Positions 27,433 to 36,250 of a stretch of 64,000 nucleotides of DNA are shown piece after piece. Location of the stretch: NCBI GenBank assembly GCA_021769135.1, contig JAETTM010000001.1, positions 76,366 to 140,365 on the forward strand, read 5' to 3'. Under the pieces are notes generated by a model. It was not told the DNA's origin. It did not search any database and was given only the letters and a program-made list of their open reading frames with translations. Position numbers and translations under genes: made by a program. This stretch comes from Lachnospiraceae bacterium. GTDB taxonomy: Bacteria > Bacillota > Clostridia > Lachnospirales > Lachnospiraceae. How positions within the stretch are numbered: the stretch's first letter is position 1; the number at the start of each line of letters is the position of its first letter.

Positions 27433-29037
27433 TTACCTTCCCAATGTGCTAAGTATATGTTCAATCATTTCATTAATTACATTTACATATCTGCTGGATG
27501 CGTTGAAAGCATTCTGGAATTTAATCATGAACTCCATTTCCTCCGAGTCGGATACGCCTATAATCATTTCCCTTGCGGAAAAAGTCTCGTTGACCACTTC
27601 TTCCTGCACATCCTTGATTTCCTTATTGGCTTCCCCCGTAATGGCTACCTGGTCGATAAGGTTGGAATAATAGCCGATTAGCGATACCTTCGTCTCCACG
27701 TTCGGGTTGAGCGTATGGGTTTCTTCCGAAAAAGCAGCCTTCAGCTTAGCCGTGGTAGCCTTATCCTCCGAACCGTCCTGCAGACGGAAGGAAAGGGTTC
27801 CCGGCTCCCGCTTCAAATCTTCGTTTACAACCATATTCCCGATGGTGTAGCCTTTCTTCGGGTCCTCGGATATCAACTCGAACATCTGGATGGGATTGCC
27901 ATCTTCATCCTTCATATAACCCGTTCCCGGCTCGCTCTTAGCCGCCTCTTCCAGCACACCGTTGATGGCCGTCACCACTTTATTCACCAGACGGTCGAAT
28001 TCCGCCTGCACATTCATTAGCAGCGACTGGGAAATATCCCTGTTATAAACTTCCGCATCTTCCAAATCATGATAAGTCGCTCTTTTGTCTCCCCGGGCAT
28101 ACACCAACGCCCGCAAAGAACCGATATCCGTATTCAGCGAAGAACGGATTTCCTGTGTCGTATCAAATACGGTGCAGTTGTCCAGCACAGGAATCTTTTC
28201 CCCCCAGGACGTCTCGATATAATTGGCAAGCTGAGGCCAATAAGGAGTATAAAAACCGGTATCCGGGTCGGCATATACGTCCATCTTATTGACGGCTTCT
28301 GTATTTACAAAGTCCACCCCTTCAAATTTAACGGTTATTACACCGTAAATATCCTCCGTATAGCTTATCTTACCCATTTTGGACATCTCATCCAAAATAT
28401 AATTTCTTCTATCCCTCAAATCGTTGGCATTTTCCACACCGCCCGCTTCCGCCCGAAGCACCTGCTTGTTCAATGCCACCAGCTCTTCCCCGTAATCGTT
28501 GAGAAGGTCAACGTTTTTCTTAATCTGCCCGTTCAAATTATCCTGCATATCGCTCAGGCCCTTGTATACCAACGCGGCCCTTGTGAGGAATTCATTGCAG
28601 CGGGATACAAAAAGGTTCTGCTGGGTCAAATCGCAGGGGTCGCCGTCCAAATCCTGAACGGTATCCCAAAGGTTGGAAAGAGCCTGTGAAAATTCCACTC
28701 CTTGGAACTCCCCGAACAAATCCTCCATCTCATCGATGACCTTCGTATTCGCCTCATAGAAGGCGCTGCGCCCTGATTCCTTGCGGTAGGTCTTATCCAA
28801 AAACATATCCCGCACCTGCCTCGTTTGGGCATAGTATACCCCCAGGCCGTATTGTTGGTAAGAAACAGCGGAAGCGCTGACAGAAAGTGTCTGATATGTC
28901 CTTGTATTGAGCAGAATCTGCTGCCTTGTATAGGCTTGCGTGTCTACGTTTGTCATATTGTGCGCCGTGGTATTCAGCGCGTTCTGGCTCGTCTGCAGTC
29001 CAGATGCCCCTATATATAAACTTCCAAATAATGGCAT
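27433..29037 (-). CDS. flgK: Flagellar hook-associated protein FlgK (HAP1), first copy
   Basis: 534 residues: MPLFGSLYIGASGLQTSQNA, LNTTAHNMTNVDTQAYTRQQ at the N-terminus and MIKFQNAFNASSRYVNVINE at the C-terminus. Length and position after flgN fit the usual flgK. It lies ten bases from the second copy. Tandem flgK copies imply either two stacked junction zones or specialised HAP1 variants. Confidence 0.9.
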   Translation of the reverse strand: MPLFGSLYIGASGLQTSQNALNTTAHNMTNVDTQAYTRQQILLNTRTYQTLSVSASAVSYQQYGLGVYYAQTRQVRDMFLDKTYRKESGRSAFYEANTKVIDEMEDLFGEFQGVEFSQALSNLWDTVQDLDGDPCDLTQQNLFVSRCNEFLTRAALVYKGLSDMQDNLNGQIKKNVDLLNDYGEELVALNKQVLRAEAGGVENANDLRDRRNYILDEMSKMGKISYTEDIYGVITVKFEGVDFVNTEAVNKMDVYADPDTGFYTPYWPQLANYIETSWGEKIPVLDNCTVFDTTQEIRSSLNTDIGSLRALVYARGDKRATYHDLEDAEVYNRDISQSLLMNVQAEFDRLVNKVVTAINGVLEEAAKSEPGTGYMKDEDGNPIQMFELISEDPKKGYTIGNMVVNEDLKREPGTLSFRLQDGSEDKATTAKLKAAFSEETHTLNPNVETKVSLIGYYSNLIDQVAITGEANKEIKDVQEEVVNETFSAREMIIGVSDSEEMEFMIKFQNAFNASSRYVNVINEMIEHILSTLGR

Positions 29038-29057
29038 GATATCACCTCTCCCCGGGA

Positions 29058-29576
29058 TTATTGCTTCGCATCAAATCCACTTTTATTCACCCCGATAACG
29101 CTGCCGGCGCTGTATGCGCCCCGGTTATAGTTCGCAGTCTCGGGGGCTGCTTTCATCGCCTGGAACATATTTATGTCAAACTCAATCATCTCCAGCGCAT
29201 TCAATATCAAATCCCGGTTCTGCTCGTTAATCGTCCGCACCCGGTGCACTACGTTCTTCAGCCTGTCATAAACTTTGGCCAGCTTCTGCTGCTCCACTGG
29301 CCTGGGTTCCAGCATTTGAATAATGTTCGTCAATATCAAATCTTCAACATCCCTGTTTACTACGTTGGCAATATCCTGAATCACTTCCCGCCTTTTATTG
29401 TCCAGATTATTGATTCTGCTTGCAACGATTTGTTCTTCATCCGTGATTTTTGATAATTCCTGTAAATCGCCGGAAATAATCACCGGCTTTTTCTTTGTGG
29501 AAAGTTCCAGCAAGTTGTCATATTCATCACATAAGCTTCCTAATACGGTAATTAGGTTTTCCATCAAACTTGCCAC
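29058..29576 (-). CDS. flgN: FlgN family flagellar export chaperone
   Basis: 172 residues, helical. LITVLGSLCDEYDNLLELST followed by KKKPVIISGDLQELSKITDE matches the FlgN start; the C-terminal part is basic and disordered. FlgN escorts FlgK and FlgL to the export gate, and both genes follow directly. The start is taken as GTG 29576, eight bases after a GGGG run; ATG 29564 has no ribosome site. Confidence 0.85.
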   Translation of the reverse strand: MASLMENLITVLGSLCDEYDNLLELSTKKKPVIISGDLQELSKITDEEQIVASRINNLDNKRREVIQDIANVVNRDVEDLILTNIIQMLEPRPVEQQKLAKVYDRLKNVVHRVRTINEQNRDLILNALEMIEFDINMFQAMKAAPETANYNRGAYSAGSVIGVNKSGFDAKQ

Positions 29577-29580
29577 ACAA

Positions 29581-29859
29581 CTACCCCATTTCTTTCATCT
29601 TCTGAAATAATTTATCAGCAAACTTCCCTGCGCCCACCTCATAAGTACCCGCTTGAATACTATTCTTGAGAGGAGCAGTTATTTCTTCCCTGATATCCCT
29701 GCTGGCCGCCACCGCCTGCTTTGCCACCTGGTAATCCCTTCCCAGGCTGGAAATTTCCAGCTGGTCGCCGGCAAATCCGGAACCCGCCTTTTTCTGGCTC
29801 TTATCAGCCTTGGTCGTTTTATATATCTGCTGAACCTGAGTATAGGCTTCTATACGCAT
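29581..29859 (-). CDS. flgM: Anti-sigma-28 factor FlgM
   Basis: 92 residues: MRIEAYTQVQQIYKTTKADK at the start, GDQLEISSLGRDYQVAKQAV in the middle and a C-terminal sigma-binding helix AGKFADKLFQKM. FlgM holds sigma-28 inactive until it is exported through the finished hook. It is first in the operon and has its own sigma-28 promoter, giving the usual feedback loop. Confidence 0.92.
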   Translation of the reverse strand: MRIEAYTQVQQIYKTTKADKSQKKAGSGFAGDQLEISSLGRDYQVAKQAVAASRDIREEITAPLKNSIQAGTYEVGAGKFADKLFQKMKEMG

Positions 29860-29902
29860 CGTCCACTCCTCCTTCCATGAAATTACTGATGTCTTATTAT
29901 TA

Positions 29903-29929
29903 TTATCGGATTTTTGGAGAATTACTTTA
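29903..29929 (-). promoter_or_regulatory. Sigma-28 promoter of flgM operon
   Basis: TAAA (29926-29929), 15 bases, TCCGATAA (29903-29910) on the minus strand, about 45 bases before flgM. Confidence 0.85.
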
Positions 29930-29967
29930 GGGGGAATGGGAGAAAAAACTTTCGGCCGAATTATTCA

Positions 29968-29996
29968 TTGTGAAACAAAAGGGGATAAGGTATAAT
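29968..29996 (+). promoter_or_regulatory. Sigma-A promoter of the YesM/YesN operon
   Basis: TTGTGA (29968-29973), 17 bases, TATAAT (29991-29996) on the plus strand, about 30 bases before the sensor kinase start. It is divergent from the flgM promoter and the two are separated by about 40 bases. Confidence 0.65.
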
Positions 29997-30027
29997 AAAT
30001 ATAGAAAACAGGCTGTTTGGAGGCGTC

Positions 30028-31845
30028 ATGAAAAACAACTTCTTTCCTGCCGTGCGCAGACATTTCCTTCATATCAAACAACTTTTTATGAACCGGAGCC
30101 TGGCTTCGAAGTTTAAAACGATTTATGTTTTTATTATTTTACTGTGCATGATTTGCAACATTACGCTAATCCGCTTTTTTTATCACCATGAGACGAAGAA
30201 GGCCATCAGCGCGCTGGCCTCCCAGACGCTGGAAACCATTTCCCAAAATGCGGATAACACCATACGTATTATTTCCAAAACTTCCACCTACATGCTGGGC
30301 AGTTCCGATATACAAAATTATTTGAGCAGAACGGCGGGCGGCAGGGGCAGCACCTTGCTTTCCAGGAATCTGCGCAATGCCCTTTATCTTTCCCTGGAAT
30401 CCATGCCTGCGGCGGAATCCATTATTATTTTGGACGAAAACGGGAACTCGGAGTGCGCCGCACGCTATACCATGCCCCATGCCATCCTCTCTTCCCCCAG
30501 GGAAGCGGACTGGTATGAGGAGGTGCACCGGCTTCAGGGCGCCCCTGTTTTTCTTATCAATGGTGGCGGATACTTTGCTCCCGACGGGGAAAATAATTAC
30601 CTTTCCCTCATACGTCTGGTCAACAGCATTGAAGATGTCCGTCCATTGGGCTATATGATTATTAATATTCCTTTGGATGAGCTTTTCGCCGTTTCCGATA
30701 CGAAAGATGCCAATTATTCGGACATCTGCGTTTATTCCGGCTCTTCTCCCGTGCTCCAGTTTTCCAACAACATGCTGACCCAGTTTTTTTCCGAAAATAC
30801 CATTTCGGAGCTGTTCGCCTTTAAGGAAAAAGAAGCGGTGGTGGACGGCGATAAATATTTGCTTCTTGCCCTGCAGAACCCTTCGTTGGACATGCATTAT
30901 TTCAGCGCCACCAAGTTCGCTTCCCATTCCAACGAATTCAAGCCCTTCCTTCTCATCTTCCTGTTTACCGTACTTATCAGCATCAGCCTCTTTTTGCTGA
31001 TTGCCCTCTGCACCCGCCATTTCGTCACGGATCCGCTTTACCGTCTGTCCGCCGCCATGAAGAAAACGGAACAGGGGGATTTCCACCCGGCTTATGTGAC
31101 TTCCCATAAAGATGAAATCGGCCAGCTGCAGGATGCCTACAATGAAATGGTGGACAAAATCGAACTCCTTCTCTCCTCCAAAATTTCGGAGCAGAAAAAG
31201 CTGCGGAAAGCCGAGCTTAAAATATTGCAGGAACAAATAAAACCTCATTTCCTGTACAACAGCCTAAGCGGCATCGCCTATCTGATTACCGACAGGCAAA
31301 ATGCTGCTGCCTGCGATATGGTCATTTCCCTTTCGGAGTATTATCGCGAAAGCTTAAGCAAGGGAAGCGAGGTCATCAGCCTGGCCACGGAAGTGAACAT
31401 TGTAAAGAACTATTTAAAGCTGCAAAAAATGCGTTTCCCCGATCAATTTGAAGATATTTATGATATCGAGGAAGATACCCTCTCCCTCACCATTCCCCGC
31501 CTTGTCCTGCAGCCCTTAGCGGAGAATTCCCTCTACCATGGCATCCTGCCCACCGGCGATTTCGGAACCATAAGCATCCGTGCATACCGTAAAAGCAATT
31601 TCCTCATGCTCCATATCCAGGATGACGGCATGGGAATCAGCAAAGAACAGCTTTCCGGCATTATGAACGATACGCTGGAATCCAACCGCAAAAGCTTCGG
31701 CCTGCGGGGAACGGTGGAGCGGCTGCAGATTTTTTATGATGACAAAAATATATATGAAATCATCAGCGCCCCCGGGGAAGGATGCGAAATTATTTTTTCC
31801 CTGCCCCTCGCCGGTCAATCATACGATACCCTGCCAACCACATGA
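30028..31845 (+). CDS. YesM-type sensor histidine kinase
   Basis: 605 residues. A membrane helix at about 25-50 (IYVFIILLCMICNITLIRFF), an extracellular sensor region to about 310, a second membrane helix (FLLIFLFTVLISISLFLLIA), a HAMP linker, then the His_kinase core EQIKPHFLYNSLSGIAYL with the phosphorylated histidine near residue 412 and the ATPase motifs LAENSLYHGI and DDGMGIS. It senses an outside signal, probably a sugar, and phosphorylates the adjacent regulator. Only 51 bases separate the two genes. Confidence 0.92.
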   Translation: MKNNFFPAVRRHFLHIKQLFMNRSLASKFKTIYVFIILLCMICNITLIRFFYHHETKKAISALASQTLETISQNADNTIRIISKTSTYMLGSSDIQNYLSRTAGGRGSTLLSRNLRNALYLSLESMPAAESIIILDENGNSECAARYTMPHAILSSPREADWYEEVHRLQGAPVFLINGGGYFAPDGENNYLSLIRLVNSIEDVRPLGYMIINIPLDELFAVSDTKDANYSDICVYSGSSPVLQFSNNMLTQFFSENTISELFAFKEKEAVVDGDKYLLLALQNPSLDMHYFSATKFASHSNEFKPFLLIFLFTVLISISLFLLIALCTRHFVTDPLYRLSAAMKKTEQGDFHPAYVTSHKDEIGQLQDAYNEMVDKIELLLSSKISEQKKLRKAELKILQEQIKPHFLYNSLSGIAYLITDRQNAAACDMVISLSEYYRESLSKGSEVISLATEVNIVKNYLKLQKMRFPDQFEDIYDIEEDTLSLTIPRLVLQPLAENSLYHGILPTGDFGTISIRAYRKSNFLMLHIQDDGMGISKEQLSGIMNDTLESNRKSFGLRGTVERLQIFYDDKNIYEIISAPGEGCEIIFSLPLAGQSYDTLPTT

Positions 31846-31896
31846 CACCCGGACAATTATACGATATCCGGGCAATGAAAGGATGCGAAAAGCGAT

Positions 31897-33522
31897 ATGA
31901 ACCAAGCCAATATCAATGACAATAACAATGCCCCCCTGCTGAAAGTAATGGTTGTGGATGACGAAGAACTTTCCCGCCGCTTTATTGTCAGCTGCCTCAA
32001 CTGGGAAGCATTCGGCCTGGAAATTGCCGCCGAAGCCGCTTCCGGGCTGGAGGCCCTCACCCTTTTGGAAGAACAGACCCCGGACATTATTTTTACCGAT
32101 ATTAAAATGCCTTATATGGATGGGCTGGAACTTAGCCGCCTCATTGCGGAAAAATACCCCCATATCAAAATCGTCATCCTGACCGCCTTTAAGGATTTCG
32201 ATTATGCCCAGCAAAGCATCCAAATCGGCGTATCCCATTTCCTCCTGAAGCCAATTAACCATGCGGAGCTGCAATCCACAATTCTGAAACTGAAAGAGCA
32301 GATTGCGGAGGAAAAAAAGAAATGGTTCGAACTGGACCACCTGAAACAAATATTAAAGGATAACTATTCCTTTTTGCGGGAGCGTTTCCTCTTCGAGCTT
32401 CTGGAGGACAAGATTTCACCTTCCACTTCTGCCAGCCAGCTGTCCTACTATTTTCCGGAAGGCGTTCCTTCCTATATACAGGTCACCCTTTTAGAGGCAT
32501 CCTCTCCCCATTTCCTCGAAACATCGGAGGAAGAGCGGCTGCTGCAGGACATGCAAAATCTGGAATTTGTGAAAAAATGCCTGAAAAATGATACCCGCAT
32601 CGAAGCGCTCATCGACCGCAGGCATCATTTAGTCCTTCTTTCTTATTCTCCGGAAGTTAAAATGGTAACTTTATGCGAACAGCTGCAATGCTCCATCCAC
32701 CAGATTTCCGGTTTGGACATCTTTTTCGGCATTGGAACGGCATATGATGATTTCCTGAAAATCAACCTTTCCTGGCAGGAAAGCCTGGAATCACTGAAAT
32801 TCAGCCGTTACATACCAAGCCAGTCCATCACCGTTTACCAGAATGATATCCATGTGCAAAACACGGACTGGCAGCCGAAACAGGGCGCCGTGGAGGATGT
32901 CAAATTCTACATAAAAGCGGGCTTAAGCAATGAGCTGAACAAAGTCCTCCCCTCCCTTTATTTGGATGAAAAGGGCAACCTCATTGAGACGGACAAAGCC
33001 CGCCTCCTGTCCATGACTCTGCTTTCCGCCGCCGTCAACGCGGTAAACGATATCGGTATCGATTTGCAGGAAATCCTGGAACAGGAAGCCAATTCCTTTC
33101 TCCCCATCCTTTCGGAACCCACGGGGAGCATGCTGCGGAGCAAAACCACGGCTTATTTGAACAAGCTCACCCTTTCCATCGCATCCTACCGCTCCAACAG
33201 GAGCAAAACGATTCTTTGGGATATTATGCAGTACATCCAGAAAGAAATGAGCAGCCCGGAGTTATCTTTAGCCGCCGTAGCGGAACAGTTTCATATGAAT
33301 GACAGCTATTTAAGCCGGACCTTTAAAAAGGAATTGGGATTCAGCTTTTCCAAATATCTGAACAGGCTGCGGATGGAACGGGCCATACAGCTGATTACGG
33401 GAACGGATATGAAAGCTTACCAGATTGCAGAGGCCGTGGGGATTCCCGATGCTTATTATTTCAGCAGCTGCTTTAAGAAGTATACGGGGATGTCGATTCG
33501 GGACTATAAGAGGAATTTGTAA
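31897..33522 (+). CDS. YesN-type response regulator, REC plus AraC DNA-binding domain
   Basis: 541 residues. The receiver domain has VMVVDDEELSRRF near residue 20 and the phospho-aspartate in IIFTDIKMPYMDG near 68; a central linker of about 270 residues follows; the last 100 residues are an AraC-type double helix-turn-helix (LAAVAEQFHMNDSYLSRTFK, IAEAVGIPDAYYFSSCFKKY). It most likely controls the convergent lipoprotein-permease-GH43 operon at 33771-38701. Confidence 0.92.
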   Translation: MNQANINDNNNAPLLKVMVVDDEELSRRFIVSCLNWEAFGLEIAAEAASGLEALTLLEEQTPDIIFTDIKMPYMDGLELSRLIAEKYPHIKIVILTAFKDFDYAQQSIQIGVSHFLLKPINHAELQSTILKLKEQIAEEKKKWFELDHLKQILKDNYSFLRERFLFELLEDKISPSTSASQLSYYFPEGVPSYIQVTLLEASSPHFLETSEEERLLQDMQNLEFVKKCLKNDTRIEALIDRRHHLVLLSYSPEVKMVTLCEQLQCSIHQISGLDIFFGIGTAYDDFLKINLSWQESLESLKFSRYIPSQSITVYQNDIHVQNTDWQPKQGAVEDVKFYIKAGLSNELNKVLPSLYLDEKGNLIETDKARLLSMTLLSAAVNAVNDIGIDLQEILEQEANSFLPILSEPTGSMLRSKTTAYLNKLTLSIASYRSNRSKTILWDIMQYIQKEMSSPELSLAAVAEQFHMNDSYLSRTFKKELGFSFSKYLNRLRMERAIQLITGTDMKAYQIAEAVGIPDAYYFSSCFKKYTGMSIRDYKRNL

Positions 33523-33599
33523 GGGAGAATTGCGAAGGAGGGGGTTGTGAGAATAGGTGCAAAAGAGAATCGCTCTCCCCCTCTCCAATAGCGAAGGCT

Positions 33600-33758
33600 G
33601 AATATTCTGGCGGTATCTCTGGTGAAAAGCCATTTTGCACCATGGAATCAAGACCATAGGAAACGGGAGGGCCTCTGCCCGAGTGTTTCCTGCTTTTCTG
33701 GGCTTGATGGAATGCCTGGTGCAACTGGCTTTGAACCGGAGATACCGCCAGAATATTC
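33600..33758 (+). other. Long imperfect hairpin between convergent genes
   Basis: A 159-base inverted structure. The outer arms 33600-33619 and 33739-33758 are perfectly complementary over 20 bases; pairing continues inward (GGT with ACC, AAAGCC with GGCTTT, ATCAAG with CTTGAT, GGAAAC with GTTTCC) with small bulges. It lies between the regulator stop and the GH43 stop. It could end transcription both ways, but is far longer than a normal terminator and has no clean T-run; a small mobile hairpin or structured RNA is possible. Confidence 0.6.
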
Positions 33759-33770
33759 TCACAACCTATT

Positions 33771-35387
33771 CTATCTCTCCTTATATATAAAGTAGTCGAA
33801 ATCGGCCGGGAGGTGTGTGCCCAGTCCGTCTACGCTGGCCATGCCTACGAAGGCGCCTGTAAATGCGGCATCGTACACCGCTTTGATGTATTCGTCGGAT
33901 AGCTTGGCGGAGTCAAAGCAATGGGGAACTTCCTGCCATTGGCTGCCGTCAAAGGAATAAAAGTAACGGTATTCGATTCCCCGCACTTCCGCTTTCAGAT
34001 AAACATAAGCCGCATCTTCCGGTACGGGAACGGGATTTTCGCCGTAAACGCTGAAGGTTTTTCCCAAGTCTGTGCTTACCGCATCGATGACACGTCCATA
34101 CTTTTCGTTCCAGGTTACTTGAAGCATGGACCAGTTCTGGGTGTTATAGTAGCAGGTCAGCCCGGCAAATTGCTGGATGTTTTTGGGCCTGTAATCCATT
34201 TTGGTTTCCGCATCAAAGGAAAAATGCTGCCACCGCCTGGCAATGTGCGCCTGGGTAAAGGTAGAGGCGGGGGATTGCCTTCCGTAAAGGCGCAGGTGGC
34301 CTGGCCTGGCTTTTAGCGATACTGTATCTTCCGAAAGCGGAATGCGCAGGTTCTGGAAATGGATGTTTAATTTTTCTTCATTAAAGTCATCTTTTTCCGG
34401 GCATGTGTTTTCCCATTTATGCTCCTTTATGCCCATGGGAGCCTCTACCAGTTCCATTCCCATGTGGCCGCCGGCAATATGCGGCCAATTGTCCTCATCC
34501 CAAATGACTTTCTGGATTCCCGTCTCCCTGCCCAGCGGACACCATCCCCTCGGGTCCACCGCGGATTCATAGCTGTGGTGGAGAGGGCGGCCCATTAAGT
34601 GGGCAAAATACCATTCCCCTGTCTGCGTGCTCACCAAAGAACCATGTCCTGCCTTCTGGATTGGGTGGAAAGGTACATCTATGGTGGTGAGAAAGGGCTC
34701 TCCGGGCTGGGTTTCAAAAGAATCTCTCAACGATTTTGCCCGCGCAACCCTTTCCTGATGGGCATAAACGGTTCCCCCCTGAGCCACAAACAGATAATAG
34801 TAGCCGTGGAGCTTATAAATATGAGGGCCTTCCGTGAATTTTTCTTCCGTTCCCCCATACAACAGCCAGGGTTCACCGATTAGTTTTTTCTCCTCTTCCG
34901 AATATTCCGTGCACATAATTCCATAGAAAGGGTGATGAAAGCTTCTTGGGTCCCAGTACTGGTTTAACAAGTATTTGCGCCCGTCATCGTCATGAAATAA
35001 AGATGCGTCAAACCCTGCCGTATTTAATTCCACTGGATTTGACCATGGCCCCATAATATCCTCTGCCGTAATCAAATAATTGATGCAGTCTTTAAAAGAG
35101 CCGTCCGTTACTTTGACATCCGTATATACCAAATAAAACTTTCCGTCATGCCAGGACAAATCCGGTGCCCAGATTCCCCCTGAATCCGGGTTCCCCGTCA
35201 TGTCAAGAAGCCGTTTTTCATTTAACGGATGCCCTATCAGCTTCCAGTTCACCAAATCCAATGACATATGAATCTGTATGCCCGGCCACCATTCAAATGT
35301 GGATGTAGCAATATAATAAACCTCTCCTACACGTACAATGCTGGGGTCCGGGTTAAATCCCTTTAAAATCGGGTTTTGAATTTTCAT
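33771..35387 (-). CDS. GH43 family beta-xylosidase/arabinosidase-like glycosidase
   Basis: 538 residues from ATG 35387 (GGAGGAG nine bases before). The five-bladed GH43 domain shows the catalytic base in NPILKGFNPDPSIV, the modulating aspartate in FDASLF and the acid glutamate in FTEGPHIYK; a C-terminal beta-sandwich of about 200 residues follows. No signal peptide, so it acts inside the cell on oligosaccharides imported by the adjacent ABC transporter, probably xylo- or arabino-oligosaccharides. It ends the operon started by the lipoprotein at 38701. Confidence 0.9.
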   Translation of the reverse strand: MKIQNPILKGFNPDPSIVRVGEVYYIATSTFEWWPGIQIHMSLDLVNWKLIGHPLNEKRLLDMTGNPDSGGIWAPDLSWHDGKFYLVYTDVKVTDGSFKDCINYLITAEDIMGPWSNPVELNTAGFDASLFHDDDGRKYLLNQYWDPRSFHHPFYGIMCTEYSEEEKKLIGEPWLLYGGTEEKFTEGPHIYKLHGYYYLFVAQGGTVYAHQERVARAKSLRDSFETQPGEPFLTTIDVPFHPIQKAGHGSLVSTQTGEWYFAHLMGRPLHHSYESAVDPRGWCPLGRETGIQKVIWDEDNWPHIAGGHMGMELVEAPMGIKEHKWENTCPEKDDFNEEKLNIHFQNLRIPLSEDTVSLKARPGHLRLYGRQSPASTFTQAHIARRWQHFSFDAETKMDYRPKNIQQFAGLTCYYNTQNWSMLQVTWNEKYGRVIDAVSTDLGKTFSVYGENPVPVPEDAAYVYLKAEVRGIEYRYFYSFDGSQWQEVPHCFDSAKLSDEYIKAVYDAAFTGAFVGMASVDGLGTHLPADFDYFIYKER

Positions 35388-35409
35388 TTTCTCCTCCATT
35401 TCTGCGCAC

Positions 35410-36240
35410 TTACCCTTTTACTGCGCCTGATACCATGCCGCTCTGCACCTGTTTGCTGAACAGCAGATAGATGACAATCGTAGGCAATGTGGCCACCATC
35501 AGGCCGGCTCCCATCGTTCCCCAATCCGTTGTATATTTTCCCACCATTTGCATGATGCCTACGGTCAGGGTCCGGTATTTTTCCGAATTGATAAATGTGA
35601 TTGCAAACATCATTTCGTTCCAGGTAGAAAGAAAAGTAAATACGGAAATGGTGGCCAAAGCCGGTTTCACCAACGGCAGCATAATCTGGAAAAACGTCCT
35701 GTAAATGCCGCATCCGTCCAAAAATGCCGATTCTTCCAGTTCCCTGGGCAGCGTCTGGAAAAAGCCTATCATAAAAAAGATAGCCATGGGCAGGGCGAAC
35801 GCAATATATGGGATAATTATCGCCTGATAGGTATCCAGCATTTTCAGATTCCTCAGCATAATAAATACCGGCAGCAATACCGCGTGGAGTGGAATCATCA
35901 ACCCTAAGGAGAAGAACGTTTTCACAATTCCGTTGATTTTTACCGTCATTCGGGCTATCGCATAGGAAACCATACAGGCCAGGATATCGGAAACGAGAAT
36001 AACCACCAGCGTTACAAAAATACTGTTCAGCAGATAATATCCCACATTCGCATTGAGCAGGGCATTCTCGTAATTAGACCAGTAAAAATGCTGCGGCAGC
36101 CCCATTACATTGCCGCTGTAGATTTCATTATTATCCTTCAATGAAAAGAAAAAGAGGAACAACAGCGGGTAAAGCTGCACCACTGCGAAGGCAATCAGAA
36201 GAACCTGTAACAAAACTTTGGATAATTTTATTGATTTCAT
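35410..36240 (-). CDS. Carbohydrate ABC transporter permease (MalG type)
   Basis: 276 residues, about six membrane helices, first at 10-35 (VLLQVLLIAFAVVQLYPLLF). The EAA loop that docks the ATPase is ELEESAFLDGCGIYRTFFQI. It works with the permease at 36251 and the lipoprotein at 37304. No ATPase gene is present; such CUT1 systems commonly share an MsmX-type ATPase encoded elsewhere. Confidence 0.93.
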   Translation of the reverse strand: MKSIKLSKVLLQVLLIAFAVVQLYPLLFLFFFSLKDNNEIYSGNVMGLPQHFYWSNYENALLNANVGYYLLNSIFVTLVVILVSDILACMVSYAIARMTVKINGIVKTFFSLGLMIPLHAVLLPVFIMLRNLKMLDTYQAIIIPYIAFALPMAIFFMIGFFQTLPRELEESAFLDGCGIYRTFFQIMLPLVKPALATISVFTFLSTWNEMMFAITFINSEKYRTLTVGIMQMVGKYTTDWGTMGAGLMVATLPTIVIYLLFSKQVQSGMVSGAVKG

Positions 36241-36250
36241 AACCGCCCTC

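Noticed and set aside
30166-31248. Long minus-strand frame (360 codons) opposite the sensor kinase
   Set aside because: It is the antisense shadow of a GC-rich coding frame; no ribosome site and no recognisable domain, while the plus-strand kinase is unambiguous.
31855-31882. Small hairpin (CCCGGA/TCCGGG) between the kinase and regulator genes
   Set aside because: Six base pairs with no T-run in a 51-base gap of an obvious operon; too weak to call a terminator or processing site.
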